Shown here: piece by piece, positions 11,707 to 23,300 of the stretch
Position numbering within the stretch: position 1 is the stretch's first letter
Layout of the letters: the number at the start of each line of letters is the position of its first letter
Assembly: GCF_030052815.1 (NCBI RefSeq)
Contig: NC_079499.1
Coordinates: 80,887,183 to 80,951,182, forward strand
DNA from: Hevea brasiliensis
Taxonomy: Eukaryota > Streptophyta > Magnoliopsida > Malpighiales > Euphorbiaceae
Reading direction: 5' to 3'
DNA: 64,000 nucleotides
Translations under genes and position numbers: made by a program
The notes under the pieces: model-generated
What the model was told of the DNA's origin: nothing
Database searches by the model: none
The model's input: the letters and a program-made list of their open reading frames with translations, nothing else

Positions 11707-12964
11707 TTAGCTGATGCTATTTTCTGCATTGCTACATCGCCTTGCCCAATTATTTCTCTGATAATCTGGTAGTGCCTTTCTATGTGTTTGGATTTCTAGT
11801 GAGACTGGGGTTTCTTTTATCCAAACATCTTCTTTTGCAGGATCTGATGCAACAATATACTCAGCCTTGGTAGTGGAATCTGCAGTCGTACTCTGTTTGG
11901 AACTCTTCCAAATGACTGCACCTCCATTACAAATGAACACATATCCAGAGGTAGACTTTCTATCATCGATATCTGATTGGAAATCAGAATCAGTATAACC
12001 ATCCAATTGTAAGTGTCCACCTTCATATATCAAGAATAAATCCTTAGTTCTTCTCAAGTACTTAAGGATATTCTTGACAGCTATCCAGTGTTCCAAACCT
12101 GGATTGGATTGATACCTGCTAGTCAAACTAACAGCATATGCGATATCCAGCCTAGTACACAACATTGCATACATTAAACTTCCAATAGCCGAAGCATATG
12201 GAATCCTGGCCATTTTATATCTTTCTTCAGGTGTCTTTGGAGACATCTCTTTAGAAAGGTGGATATCATGTCTCACTGATAACAATCTTCTCTTGGAATC
12301 AAGCATGTTAAACCTCTTTAATATCTTTTTCAAGTATAAACTTTGGGATAAACCAATTATTCTTTTCGCTCTATCTCTATAGATGCAAATCCCAAGAATA
12401 TAGATTGCCTCCCCTAAGTCTTTCATGGAGAATGTATTTGACAACCATACCTTTACAGTTGTCAACATACCTGTGTCATTACCCATCAATAGTATGTCAT
12501 CCACATATAAGATAAGGAAAGTGATAGTACTATCACTAACCTTCTTATATACACATGGCTCATCCTCATTTTTGATAAAAACTAAATGACTTAATGGCTT
12601 AATCAAAACGGATGTTCCAACTCCTCGAAGCTTGGTTTCAGCCATAAATGGATTGCTTTAGCTTGCGCACTTTGAAACCATCTTGGGATTCAAAACCCCT
12701 AGGTTGTTTTATGAAAATATTTTCTTCAATGTATCTATTGAGAAAATATGTTTTGACATCCATTTGCCAAATCTCATAAACATAGTATGTAGCTATTGCT
12801 AATAGAATCCTAATTGATTTAAGCATGACAACAGGCGAGAAAGTTTCCTCATTAGTCGATTCCTTACCTTTGGCGAAACCTTTTCGCTACTAGCCTTGCC
12901 TTATAGGTCTCTACCTTTCCATCATAACCAATTTTCTTCTTGAAAAACCCATTTGTTCCCTATA
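11707..12964 (-). pseudogene. Copia C reverse transcriptase and RNase H (broken)
   Basis: Two frames follow each other on the minus strand: an RT fragment with YEIWQMDVKTYFLN (about 12770-12720) and a 312-residue frame beginning near 12645. The catalytic YVDDILLMGND motif lies around 12500, SMKDLGE around 12425, and GSLMYAMLCTR around 12160. The copia RNase H segment with TTKAEYI lies near 11880-11860. A frameshift near 12640 and loss of the reading upstream (about 12830-12960) disable it. The KADIHT-type C-terminal portion is not seen clearly. Chromovirus D interrupts the upstream PPEGIVP...NKWVFKKK region exactly at 12970. Confidence 0.88.
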
Positions 12965-12969
12965 GGTAC

Positions 12970-15450
12970 TGTAACATTCTCACTTTAGCTAGTCCGTACA
13001 GTCTACTGTTCTGGTGACTAATGTCGGTCCCGGCAGCTAGAATATTTGAAATTATAAACAGACTAGAGTGAGGAGTTATAAAGAAACCAAATAATGCTCA
13101 TAAAAATGAAGGAAAAATTTATAAGAAAGAGATACACTAAGGTTAAACGAGCTGAAACCCCAGGGATGAGTAACCCAAAAGGGAAGTGACGGTGAAGGCC
13201 ATTAGCAACCCGAGACCCGGGGAAAACTTCATGAAATAATTTTTGGGACCTTAGGGAAGTATTATTGGGATTCCAATGACAATAAAATGTTAAGAAAACA
13301 CAACAAAAATTTAATCAATCGGTACACACAATTTTGGCTCGTTAAGCCAAACAGAGGGCATTTTGGTCATTTCGTCTTCAGAGATGATTTTTGATCAACT
13401 TGTCCATTTATGTAAGTGAATTATATGACATAAAATATGAACAAATATTGATGAAAAATTATTTAAAAATGAATAGGCAATGAAAGAAAAGAAAATGAAA
13501 ATTATGAGATTTATTACTTCATGCTTATGTAAGCATGAGGTAATTAAAAATGCTATGGCTAATCAAATTAAAGCAAGACAATTATAATGCATTAAAAATG
13601 GAAAAAAAAGGGCAAAAATTTGGAACAAACCAGCAGCCTCTCCCTTCTTCAAAACATCACTTATGCTCTCATCCCTCACTCTTCCATTAACAAGCTCCCA
13701 AACATTCATTTTCCCTGGCTTTCTTTCAACAAAAACCCTAAGTGTCAACATAAAACCTTGATATTTCAGCTTGGTGAAGCTTTTGGGAGCAAAAAGAAGA
13801 GTAAACGAAGAGTTCTTACAAGCTTGAGATTAGCTCCATTAAAGGTTAGTGACTTAAACTTGTTTTTCTCTTTAAATTCATGTTAAAGGAGTATAATTGA
13901 GTGCAAAATTACAAAGAAATTTAATAAATAACATGTGTATGCCCATCCCACATTTTTGGTAGCCTTGGATGTGGTAATGTTTTGAGTATTTCATGCAACT
14001 AGATATGGTAGTATGGCTGCCTTAACATTGGTCTCTTAAGTAAAATGGTGAAATGCAAGTTAAATGCATGATTTGAGATGTTAGGGTTAAAATTTGGGTA
14101 TGAAATGGAGCCTTTGATCATGTAATGGTGAAAGTAAGTATTAATGGTCAATTAGTGACCATTTGGTTATGTGTAAACAACAAATGAAGTGGTTTGTATA
14201 GTGGGAATTGAGGTTAGTGTGGCTGCCCTTGGTGACCTGCAGGACTGGGCATGAGTCCAGTAGGTTTGGGTAGCAATAACTGGAGTTGTAGAGGTTCAAT
14301 TGGTGCAAGGCTAATTGGACATGAAACTAGACACATAATGGCACAACTTTGGTGAAGAAATCATACCCAGAAAATCAAACCAATTTGACTTAAAGATTGC
14401 CCTAATCCGGGTGACTTGCAATCTGCCTAGGTAAAATGACCAAATGAACAGTGTTTAGTCATTTAGTCATAACTCAGTGTAGAAAGGTCCAATTGACCTG
14501 AAATTTTACCAAAAATAAGCTGAGATATAGACCTACAACTTTCATGAAGAAACCTAACCCAAATTATGACCACAACATATTCAAAAAGTGACTTGCAATC
14601 ACTACTCAAATTACCCAGAAATTCTAGAAAAAATTATAATCCGGCAAGTTGTGGTTTATGGACCATAACTTGAGCTAAAAAACTCCAAATGGAGTGATTC
14701 AAAAAATAAAATGTAACTAGACAAAATAAGGAACAACTTTCATGTTGATCATTTTGCCAAATTCCCACTGCAAAAATGACTAATGGAACAGTAAACACAA
14801 AGCTTGAAAACTAAAAATTTTGAACAATAAACATTAAGCTTAGAAATGGTATTGGCAACCAATACCAACAATTTTAGAATGCAAAATGTGGTATGTTGGG
14901 AGTATTAAAACCAATGTACCTATTGTCCATGTAAAAGTCAACATTTTGTTAACTAATGAATTGAATAGTAAGTCCAAAACTTGAATTTCAAGAATTATGA
15001 AACTTAAAAGTGTAATATGCCCTAGTATACCTAGCAAGATTGGTTTGGATAGGTTGGCATGCCAATAGGGTTCTGTTAGCAGTACTGCATATGGCTTCAT
15101 GCCATTCTGTATTTCATGGCCTCCCATGCCATTCTGTGATAAAATAGCCTTTGGTTGTGTTAATTGAGTTATTATACTTGAATTATATCCTTGATGATTA
15201 TTACAGCTTATTAGTTGTTCTATCGCACATTGGGAGACACAATGTGACCGATGGCGTGATGGTCCGAGGTACTTAGTACCCAGTGCCAGTTTACCCGTTT
15301 ATCCAGTCCAGTCATCTAGTATGGGTTACTCGGGCAATGATAATGAATTTTGCAAAATTTTAATCAACTTTTACTGTAATAAATGCCAGAAATTAAGTCT
15401 ATAAAAAATGTAAACATATATTCTGCATATTTACTTTATTTTAGTTATTT
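12970..15450 (+). repeat. D outer LTR, 5' portion
   Basis: It starts TGTAACATTCTCAC and shares the GGTGACTAATGTCGGTCC block with the other LTRs. Module anchors of the CCATAACT type lie at about 14272, 14468 and 14662. It stops abruptly in TTTAGTTATTT. Short open frames inside have no recognisable product. Confidence 0.85.
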
Positions 15451-16210
15451 CTAAAGTGACACCCCTTACCCGTCTACAGTGTAGCCGAGCAAGATATGCT
15501 ACACAGTGTGCCGGAGCACCAAATCACATTTCAATTCAATTTACCCTTTTTACTTATTTATTTATAATTTTTAATTAATCTAAATTTTTCCACAAATTTT
15601 ATAGAAAATCTGGCAGATTGCCGGCTGTAAATTGGAAAAAGCAGTGTTTCTGAATCTGTTAAAAACACTTCCAATAAAATTATCACATCATTCTCAGTCA
15701 ACCACCAATATATTCTCAACAATTTCTCAAATGATTTCAGTATCTCAAAATTAAATTCAATTCATATCACAGTCAACTCAATGAGAAATGCTCATATTTA
15801 TTACTGAACATAGTTTATAGATAATTACATCAAAAGCATAATTACATGAGTTTATAATATACATTACAGAAGTTTACAAAATACAAAATATCAAAATATC
15901 AAAATATCAAAAGTGGCCTAATGTCCTAACAAATGCACTGCAATGTGAGGTGACTCTGGACTCAGTATGCAGCTCTGAAAGTTTACCCTGTCTGATGTCT
16001 ACTGGGCTCTCCAGCTATATCTCCAGTACCTGCGCATGACAAAAGCGACGCGCTAAGCAATTCTGCTTAGTGGTGACAATGTAAAATAAAATAACTAAAA
16101 TAAAGTAAATATAAAGAATGTATGTTTATATTTTTGATAGACTTAATTTCTGGCATTTATTGCAGTAAAAGTTGATTAAAATTTTGCAAAATTCATTATC
16201 ATTGCCCAAG
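15451..16210 (-). repeat. D inverted LTR fragment
   Basis: On the minus strand this is the 3' portion of a chromovirus LTR ending GGTGTCA plus CTTTAG, close to the TTTAG spacer that follows 5' LTRs here. Bases 16085-16210 are an inverted copy of 15326-15450. At 16210/16211 it is fused to integrase sequence without the LTR start, which has been deleted. Confidence 0.82.
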
Positions 16211-19206
16211 TATCCCAACTCCCTTCAAACTCAATGACACAACTCCTTAGCATATCCTCCAGGATCTATCACATAATTCACATTGTTACTATCATTTCAA
16301 TTTATTAACTATGAAAATTCAATTAGTTCTTAGGTTTACCTGGATTACTCATTCTGATTGTCCATCCGTCTGAGGATGAAAAGTCATGCTAAAACAGAGT
16401 TGTGTGCCCAAGGCTTCTTGCAATTTTTTCCAGAATCTTGATATAAACCTTGGGTCTCTGTCAGATATGATGGAAAGTGGGATTCCATACAGTGTAACTA
16501 TCTCATTGATATACAATTCTGCTAACTTCTCTAGTGAGTAGTCAGTCTTAACTGGCAGAAAATGTGTTGACTTCATCAATCTATCCACTATCACCCATAC
16601 TACATCATGCTTCCTTTGGGTGAGAGGTAGACCACTAACAAAATCCATAGTGAGCCGGTCCCATTTCCATTCAGGTATGCTTATAGGCTGTAGCAATCCT
16701 GATGGAACTTGATGTTCTGCTTTAACTTGCTGACATGTCAAACACTTAGTCACATAGTCAGTTATATCCTTCTTCATACCAGGCCACCAATAATGAGGCT
16801 TCAAATCATTATACATTTTTGTGCTTCCCGGGTGCATAGTATAAACACTAGTGTGTGCTTCTTTCAGAATACAAGTCTTCAATTCCCCATCATCTGGTAC
16901 ACACACTCTTCCTCTATAGTACAGACACCCATCTGTTTTCACCTCATAATCAGTTTCCTTTCCCTTTGGAATTTTACCCACAATGGCTATTAATTTTTCA
17001 TCTGCCCTCTGCCCATCTTGTATCTGCTGTAGTAGGTTTGGCCTCACTTGTAACTCAGCCAAAATAGCTCCATCTTGAGCTAAGGACAGACAGGCATTTA
17101 ATGATCTTAAAGCTGTGATGGACTTCCTGCTTAAAGCATTAGCAACTACATTTACCTTCCTAGGATGATAATCTATCACACAATCATAGTCCTTTAGGAA
17201 CTCAATCCATCACCTCTGTCTAAGATTGACCTCCTTCTGGGTTAGCAAATATTTTAAACTCTTTTGGTCTATATAGATGTAGCATTTTTCACCATATAAA
17301 TAATGCCTCCATATCTTCAGTGCGAAGATAATTGCTGCTAACTCCAGGTCATGAGTAGGGTAGTTCTGTTCATGTGGCCTTAACTGCCTGGAAGCATAGG
17401 CAACCACTTTCCCCTCTTGCATCAATACACACCCTAGCCCATTATGTGAGGCATCACTGTAGACCACAAAGTCTTTTCCCGACACTAGCTGTGTTAACAC
17501 TGGTGCTTCTGTCAACATAGCCTTCAGCCTCTCAAAACTGGCTTGGCACTTATTGTTCCAGCCAAATTTCACATTCTTGTGCAACAACTTGGTCATTGGA
17601 GCAGCTATAATAGAGAACCCCTTCACAAATCTTCTATAATACCTAGCTAGCCCTAAGAAACTTTTGACCTCAGTTGTATTTCTGGGAGGCTTCCATTCCA
17701 TCACTGCTTCTATCTTTTTGGGATCCACTCTAATCCCCTCAGTTGATACTATGTGTCTAAGAAAGGAGATTTCACTCATCCAGAAGTCACATTTAGATAA
17801 CTTAGCAAACAGCTTCTTTTCTCGCAGAGTTTACAGAACAATCCTCAAATGTTCATCATGTTCTTCTTTGGCTTGGAATACACCAGAATATCATCAATAA
17901 AGACCACTACAAACCGATCTAAGTATGGATGGAAGATACGGTTCATAAGGTCCATAAATGCTGCTAGTGCATTTGTTAACCCAAACGGCATCACTAAAAA
18001 TTCATAATGCCCATATCGGGTTCTGAATGTAGTTTTTAACACATCTGCATCCTTTACCCTCAACTGATGATACCCTGATCTGAGATCAATTTTTGAAAAT
18101 ACACTGGCTCCTTTCAACTGATCAAACAGATCGTCAATTCTGGGCAACGGATATTTATTCTTCACAGTTACTTTGTTCAACTGCTAGTAATCAATACACA
18201 ATCTCAAGGTTCCATCCTTCTTCTTCACAAACAGTATCAGAGCTCCCCATAGTGACACACTGGGGCGTATGAACCCCTTATCGAGTAACTCCTACAATTG
18301 AATTTTTAACTCCCTTAATTCAGTGGGTGCCATCCTATAAGGAGAAATAAAAATTGGTGCTGTACCCGGCATTACCTCAATAGCAAACTCGACTTCCCTT
18401 TCTGGTGGTAAACTAGGCAACTCTTTAGGAAATACATCTGGGAAGTCTCTTACTGTCGGTATATCACACAGGTTCTGCTTAGCCTGCGTAGTATCAACCA
18501 CGTGTGTTAGGTAAGCTTCACAGTCTTTTCTCATCAATCTTCTTGCAACTGTGGCTGAGATAATATTGGACAGGAAATCTGTCCTTTCACCCACAACAAT
18601 AATCTCATTACCCTCAAAAGTTTTCAAAGAAATCCTCTTCAATTTGCAATCAACTATTGCCTGATGACGTGATAACCAGTCCATTCCCAAAATCACGTCA
18701 AACTCATGGAAGGGCAATTCAACTAGGTCTGCTGAGAATTCATACCCCTGAATCCTCAACGGGCAACCTTTATACACCTTATTCACTACCACACTGTGGC
18801 CTAGTAGATTTGTGACCAGAATGTCTTGATCACTCTCCTCTACTGGAACCCCCCTCTCTACGGGTAGTTTGATACAGATGTATGAATGAGTGGATCCTGG
18901 ATCTACCAATGCATGCATAAAAGTGTTGTAGAGGGAGAACGTACCCCTGATAACATCCGGGGCATCTTGCTGCTCCTGAGCTCTGATGGCATAGGCCCTG
19001 GCAGGTATTCTAGTCTCTAGCCTCTCAGCTGACTCAGATGCAGGCCTCAGTGATGGACCAGTTGCCTCAGATTTACCGAGCTTCCTACCCCTTTGTGGTG
19101 CAAGAGCAGGTCTATCAGCTTGTGTTGGAGCAATTGCAGTAGTCCTCTTCGAACAATTCTTGATCTGATGTTTTGTAGATCCACACCGTAAGCATGCACC
19201 GGTCAC
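16211..19206 (-). pseudogene. D pol: zinc knuckle, protease, RT, RNase H, integrase (nearly readable)
   Basis: This is the best-preserved chromovirus pol in the window. On the minus strand it has CLRCGSTKHQIKNC (about 19200-19160), protease [11 protein letters not shown] (about 18915), [14 protein letters not shown] (about 18690), RT with [13 protein letters not shown] (about 18090) and an intact FIDDILVYS (about 17900), RNase H with [11 protein letters not shown] (about 17450), integrase HPGSTKMY and KCLTCQQ (about 16820, 16745), TMDFVSGLP (about 16640) and SDRDPRF (about 16460). Stops occur at about 18291, 18183 and 17209, with a frameshift near 17840. The integrase C-terminus, chromodomain and purine tract are missing after 16211. 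Confidence 0.9.
16266..16339 (-). other. Candidate short intron in D integrase (74 nt)
   Basis: On the minus strand the integrase reading through TDGQSE...VIQ is followed by CAG|GTAAAC, 74 nt with a stop, then GATAG|ATCC and the resumed protein ILEDMLRSCV. The same position carries 75 nt in B and 45 nt in A, all GT-AG. Confidence 0.6.
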
Positions 19207-20226
19207 TTGCCAACAGTCCCCCTTATGCCACTTCTAGCAGTATAGACAGGCAGAAAATGCTTGGGCTGGTCCCTTGAACACCATCCCTGGAGAGCTGCCC
19301 ACTGATGGTGTGGACTGGCCTCTCCTAGGTGTGAACTGTGGTCTGGGCTCCTAAGACTGACCCTGACCTTGTAGTTGTCCTGAACCCTGAGTAGGAAGAC
19401 CCTTACTCTTCTTACTGGGAGCAGAAAATGAACTGGACTGACCCGGACCCCTCTTCTACTGTCTTTCCCTTCTAGTTTGCTCATTTATTCGAACTCTTTC
19501 TACTTTTGTTGCAGCATCAACTAGCTTAGCAAAATTCGTAATCTCCAATGCTGTTATCATGACTTTGATATTGTCATTGAGCCCTTCTTTGAACCTTTTG
19601 CACTTATCTACCTCTGTAGGGACTATCTCCCTCCCATACCGGCTCAGTCTGACAAACTCATGCTCATACTCTACCACTGATAATTGTCTCTGTCTCAGAC
19701 TGATAAATTCTCTTCTTCGCTCTTCTGAATACACTTTGCTAACATATTTCTTCCTGAACTCTGTGAGGAAAAATTCCCAAGTGATCTGTTCCAGTTGCAC
19801 CTCACTAGTTACTGTGTCCCACCACTGATATGCATCATCCTGAAGTAGGGACACAGCACCCTCCAGGTTCTACTCGGGGGTGCAATTAAGCTGTTTCAGC
19901 ACTTTGATTGTTCTATCCAACCAATTTTCTGCTGTCATGGGATCATCCTCCCTCTTTCCAAAGAAATCCACAGCCCCATGTTTTTGCAGATTCTCCAGAT
20001 GGGACTTCTGTGGTGCTGGTGGAGGTTGTGGCTGTGGTTCTAGTGGTGGAATTGCCCCCATCATTTACCGGTAGAATTCGGTCATTTGCTGGAATAGTGC
20101 AATCTAAGGTTGAGCAGGTGCCTCAGCTGCTGGTGGAGCAGATTCTCCTATGCCCCCAGATTCAGCCCTTGGTGGAGCACGACTCTCCACCTCTTCATCA
20201 ACTGCTCTTTGAGAAGCATGATCCAT
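19207..20226 (-). pseudogene. D gag (broken)
   Basis: Gag begins at the ATG at 20226-20224 on the minus strand, just downstream of the primer site. A proline-rich part (about 20040-20000) is followed by the capsid with QWWDTV (about 19815), the FISLRQRQLSV stretch (about 19700), GREIVPTEVDKCKRF (about 19635) and a GLNDNIK motif. Stops lie near 20107, 20065 and 19870, another sits at about 19455, and a frame change follows to the zinc knuckle. Confidence 0.88.
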
Positions 20227-20337
20227 ATCCTATTCAAAATAAGAAAATAAACAGATCTGCATCAGTGTCACCTCAATACTTACAAATGCAATGCAATGGT
20301 ATGCACTCTATCTAGGCCTAGAAATGCCTAAACCGAT

Positions 20338-20354
20338 GCTCTGATACCACTAAA
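20338..20354 (-). other. Primer-binding site of D inner element
   Basis: The minus strand reads TTTAGTGGTATCAGAGC, with a full TGGTATCAGAGC complement to initiator methionine tRNA, immediately after the LTR end at 20355. Confidence 0.9.
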
Positions 20355-20690
20355 TGTGACACCCCTTACCCGTCTACAGTGTAACCGAGCAAGATATGCC
20401 ATACAGTGTGCCGGAGCACCAAATCACATTTCAATTCAATTTACCCTTTTTACTTATTTATTTATAATTTTTAATTAATTTAAATTTTTTCGCAAATTTT
20501 ATAGAAAATCCAGCAGAGTGCCGGCTGTAAATTGGAAAAACAGTTCTTTTGAATCTGTTAAAAATACTTCCAATAAAATCATCACATCATTCTCAATCAA
20601 CCACCAATATATTCTCAATAATTTCTCAAATGATTTCAGTATCTCAAAATTAAATTCAATTCATATCACAGTTAACTCAATGAAAAATGC
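20355..20690 (-). repeat. D inner 5' LTR tail
   Basis: About 336 bp of the LTR 3' end on the minus strand, nearly matching 15457-15790. It meets the opposite-strand LTR piece at a CTCA microhomology around 20690. Confidence 0.83.
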
Positions 20691-21183
20691 TCACATTTGC
20701 AGTGTATTTGGTAGGACATTAGGCCACTTTTGACATTTTGGTATTTTGGTATTTTGTATTTTATGAACTTTTGTAATGTATATTATAAACTCGTGTGAAT
20801 ATGCTTTTGATGTAATTATTTATGAACCATGTTCACTAATAATTTGAGTATTTCTTATGGAGTTGAGTATGATATGACTGAATTGAATTTTTGAAATATT
20901 GATTTCATTTGAGAAATTGTGGAGAGATGTTGGTGGTTGACTGAGATTGAAACTATTATTATATTGAAAGTGTTTTTAACAGATTTAGAAGAACTGTTTT
21001 TCCAATTTACAGCTGGCACTCTGTCGAATTTTCTATAAAATTTGTAGAAAATTCAGATTAATAAAAAAAATTGTATTTAAATGAGTAAAAAGGGTAAATT
21101 GAATTGAAATATGATTTGGTGCTCCGGCACACTGTGTGGCATATCTTGCTCGCCTACACTGTAGACAGGTAAGGGGTGTCACA
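20691..21183 (+). repeat. D outer LTR, 3' portion
   Basis: It resumes the + strand LTR at the CTCACATTTGCAGTG block (compare the complement of 15905-15935) and ends GGGTGTCACA before the GGTAC duplication. It forms an imperfect inverted repeat with 20355-20690. Confidence 0.83.
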
Positions 21184-21660
21184 GGTACAATACCTTCAGG
21201 TGGGTCAACAAGATCCTAAACTTGATTCTTATACATGGAATCAATCTTGAATTTCATAGCATCAATCCATTTTGAAGAATCTATATCTGATATAGCTTCT
21301 TCATAGGTAAGTGGATCATCTCCATGATCAACTTCTTCATGAGTGGACAACTCTTGCTCTTCTTCATGAAGGAAACCATATCTCACTGGTAGGCGAGATA
21401 CCCTGGTTGTTCTATGAGGAACAGCTGTAGATATTTCATCAGCGGGTGTAGGTTGACTAGATGGATCTATATCTATCTGATCTGTTGGTTGGTCAGAATT
21501 CTCCAATTCTAACTCTATTTGCCTTCCTTTGCCTCCTTCTTGAACAAACTGTTGTTCAAGAAATGTGGCATCTCTACTTACCACAACCTTTTTGTGAAGT
21601 AGGTAAATAAAATTAATATCCAAAACTATCTTTTGGATATCTAACAAATTGGCCCTTTTC
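21184..21660 (-). pseudogene. Copia C integrase-RT linker (broken)
   Basis: A 143-residue minus frame from about 21647 contains the integrase tail, an acidic/proline linker, RTTRVSRLPVRYG (about 21415) and the lead-in to RT, EEAISDIDSSKWIDAMK (about 21305-21255), typical of copia polyproteins. A stop after MYKNQV and then insertion D at 21183 interrupt it. The downstream protein continues at 12964. Confidence 0.85.
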
Positions 21661-22424
21661 TAATTTGGTTTACAATTTATCAGTGTTTAGCTTTTTGATA
21701 TAAGCTGGACAACCCCAAATCTTAACATGCTTAAGACTTGGTTTTCTTCCATGCCATATCTCATAAGGTGTGGAAGAAACTGATTTTGATGAAATCCTAT
21801 TTAGAATATATAAAGCTGATTCTAATGCAAATCCCTAAAAGGAGATTGGCATATCAGTATAGCTCATCATACTACATACCATATCCAATAGGGTACGATT
21901 TCTCCTTTTAGATACACCATTCAGCTGTGGTGTTCCTGGAGGAGTCAGCTGGGAAACAATGCCGTGCTCTCTCAAGTATTCATCAAATTTAGTACTCAAA
22001 TATTCACCTCCACAATCTGATCGAAGAGCTTTAATACTCTTTCCTGTTTGATTTTCTACTTCAAATTTAAATTCTTTGAACTTTTCAAAGGATTCATATT
22101 TGTATTTCATCAAATACAAATACCCAAACCTTGATTTATCATCAGTAAAGGTAACAAAGTAATGAAAACTGCCTCTCGCCATTTCTTTAAATAACCACAT
22201 ACATCACTATGTATTAGCTCCAAAATATTTTCAGCTCTTAGCCTTTGTCCAACAAAGGGTGATCTAGTCATTTTGCCCTGAAGGCAGGATTCATAAGTTG
22301 GAGTAGGTTCAGAACCCAATGAGGATAGAATCCCTATTTTCTCCAGTTTTGTAATCCTATCTTTTGCAACATGACCTAACCTTAAGTGCCAAACATATTT
22401 TGAACTTGAGTTGATTTTCACCAT
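21661..22424 (-). pseudogene. Copia C integrase (broken)
   Basis: It contains the zinc-finger region with HLRLGHVAKDRI (about 22395), the catalytic core start ELIHSDVCG (about 22225), YFVTFTDDKSRFGYLY (about 22155-22110), the conserved SDCGGEYLS (about 22020) and GTPQLNGVSKRRNRTLLDM (about 21945-21890, ending in the catalytic Glu region). Two overlapping frames around 22110-22200 show a frameshift, and a stop follows at about 21835. Confidence 0.88.
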
Positions 22425-23300
22425 GGCATTGCATTCTTTTAGATTGCTTGCATTAGATTTGTATTTAACATTATTATTTAATAATAAAGTCCATCATGCA
22501 TATAACCCGAACCAATATATTTATTTCCAAAATAAATATTGCAAACATCATTTATGAACTGAAATTCATAACCATCTCTAATCAAACTAGATATAAAAAT
22601 AATGTTCTTAAAAGGCATCAGGTACATGCAAAACCCTTTTTAAATACAAAACATGTCCATACATGTATAAAGATTTAGATTCTATGGCTAAGGCATCAAC
22701 AGTTGAGCCATTGCCAATTCGGAGTCTAATATCTCGTTACTGCAAGCTTTTATTATTGGCTATACTCTGGGCAGTTGCTATTCTAGTGCCCATCATTCTG
22801 GCAGTGGAAACACTTTCCTTTGCCTTTGTCAGCTTTGGTCTTTACTTTCTGTTTAACTATTTTCTTGGAAGGACCAGGAATTTGAGGTTTCTTTTTCTTA
22901 TTATCCTTTTTCTTGTTGGACTTTCTAGTAGAAGAAGATGCAATCAAAGCTATCTCTTTTCCTTTATTGCCTGGCATATTCTTTTGAGCAATAACCAGTA
23001 TGTTGAGTAAACCATCCAAGATGCATTCCTATTTAGTCATATGGAAATTTGTCACAAAATTCCTAAAAGACTCAGAAAGGGACTAAAGGATCAAATCCGT
23101 CTGCAATTGAAAATCCATGTTAAAGTCAAGATGTTCTAGCTGCTCAATTAGCCAAATCATCTTGTGGACATGATCCCCAACATTCTATCCCTCAGACATT
23201 CTCATGCAGAACAACTGCCTAGATATCTCATACCTAGCATCCCTGTTGTGCTCACCATACAACTCTTGTAGGTGAAGGAGGATCTCACTCACACTCTACA
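22425..23300 (-). pseudogene. Copia C gag C-terminus with zinc knuckle; protease core missing
   Basis: Directly downstream of insertion B, the gag reading continues with SEILLHLQELYGEHNRDARYE (about 23290-23230), ELEHLDF-type motifs and a lysine-rich stretch. The zinc knuckle CFHCQNDGH lies at about 22795-22770. Stops are at about 23204, 23085 and 23020. After the knuckle the sequence passes within about 80 nt to LRIGNGSTVDA (about 22735-22700), which in copia proteins follows the protease site; I see no D-S/T-G motif between, so the catalytic part seems deleted. Nothing clear is seen at 22430-22660. Confidence 0.8.

Larger units (their letters stand above)
12970..21183. mobile_element. Chromovirus D: LTR-bounded insertion with inverted internal region
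   Basis: The insertion is flanked by GGTAC at 12965-12969 and 21184-21188, with + strand LTR ends TGTAACATT and GGGTGTCACA. The outer pieces (12970-15450 and 20691-21183) together resemble one + strand LTR lacking about 155 bp. Between them a minus-strand element fragment carries LTR tail, primer site, gag and pol up to integrase, then another LTR piece. The outer LTR and inner element point in opposite directions. It could be self-integration, an internal inversion, or a second element inserted and then deleted. Confidence 0.85.

Noticed and set aside
13563..13886. Overlapping ORFs on both strands inside the D LTR
   Set aside because: Non-coding LTR sequence; equivalent positions in other LTRs are not open.
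12970..21183. D as an ordinary minus-strand full-length element
   Set aside because: The duplication-flanked ends are + strand LTR termini, the inner LTR fragments are truncated, and the integrase C-terminus is missing.
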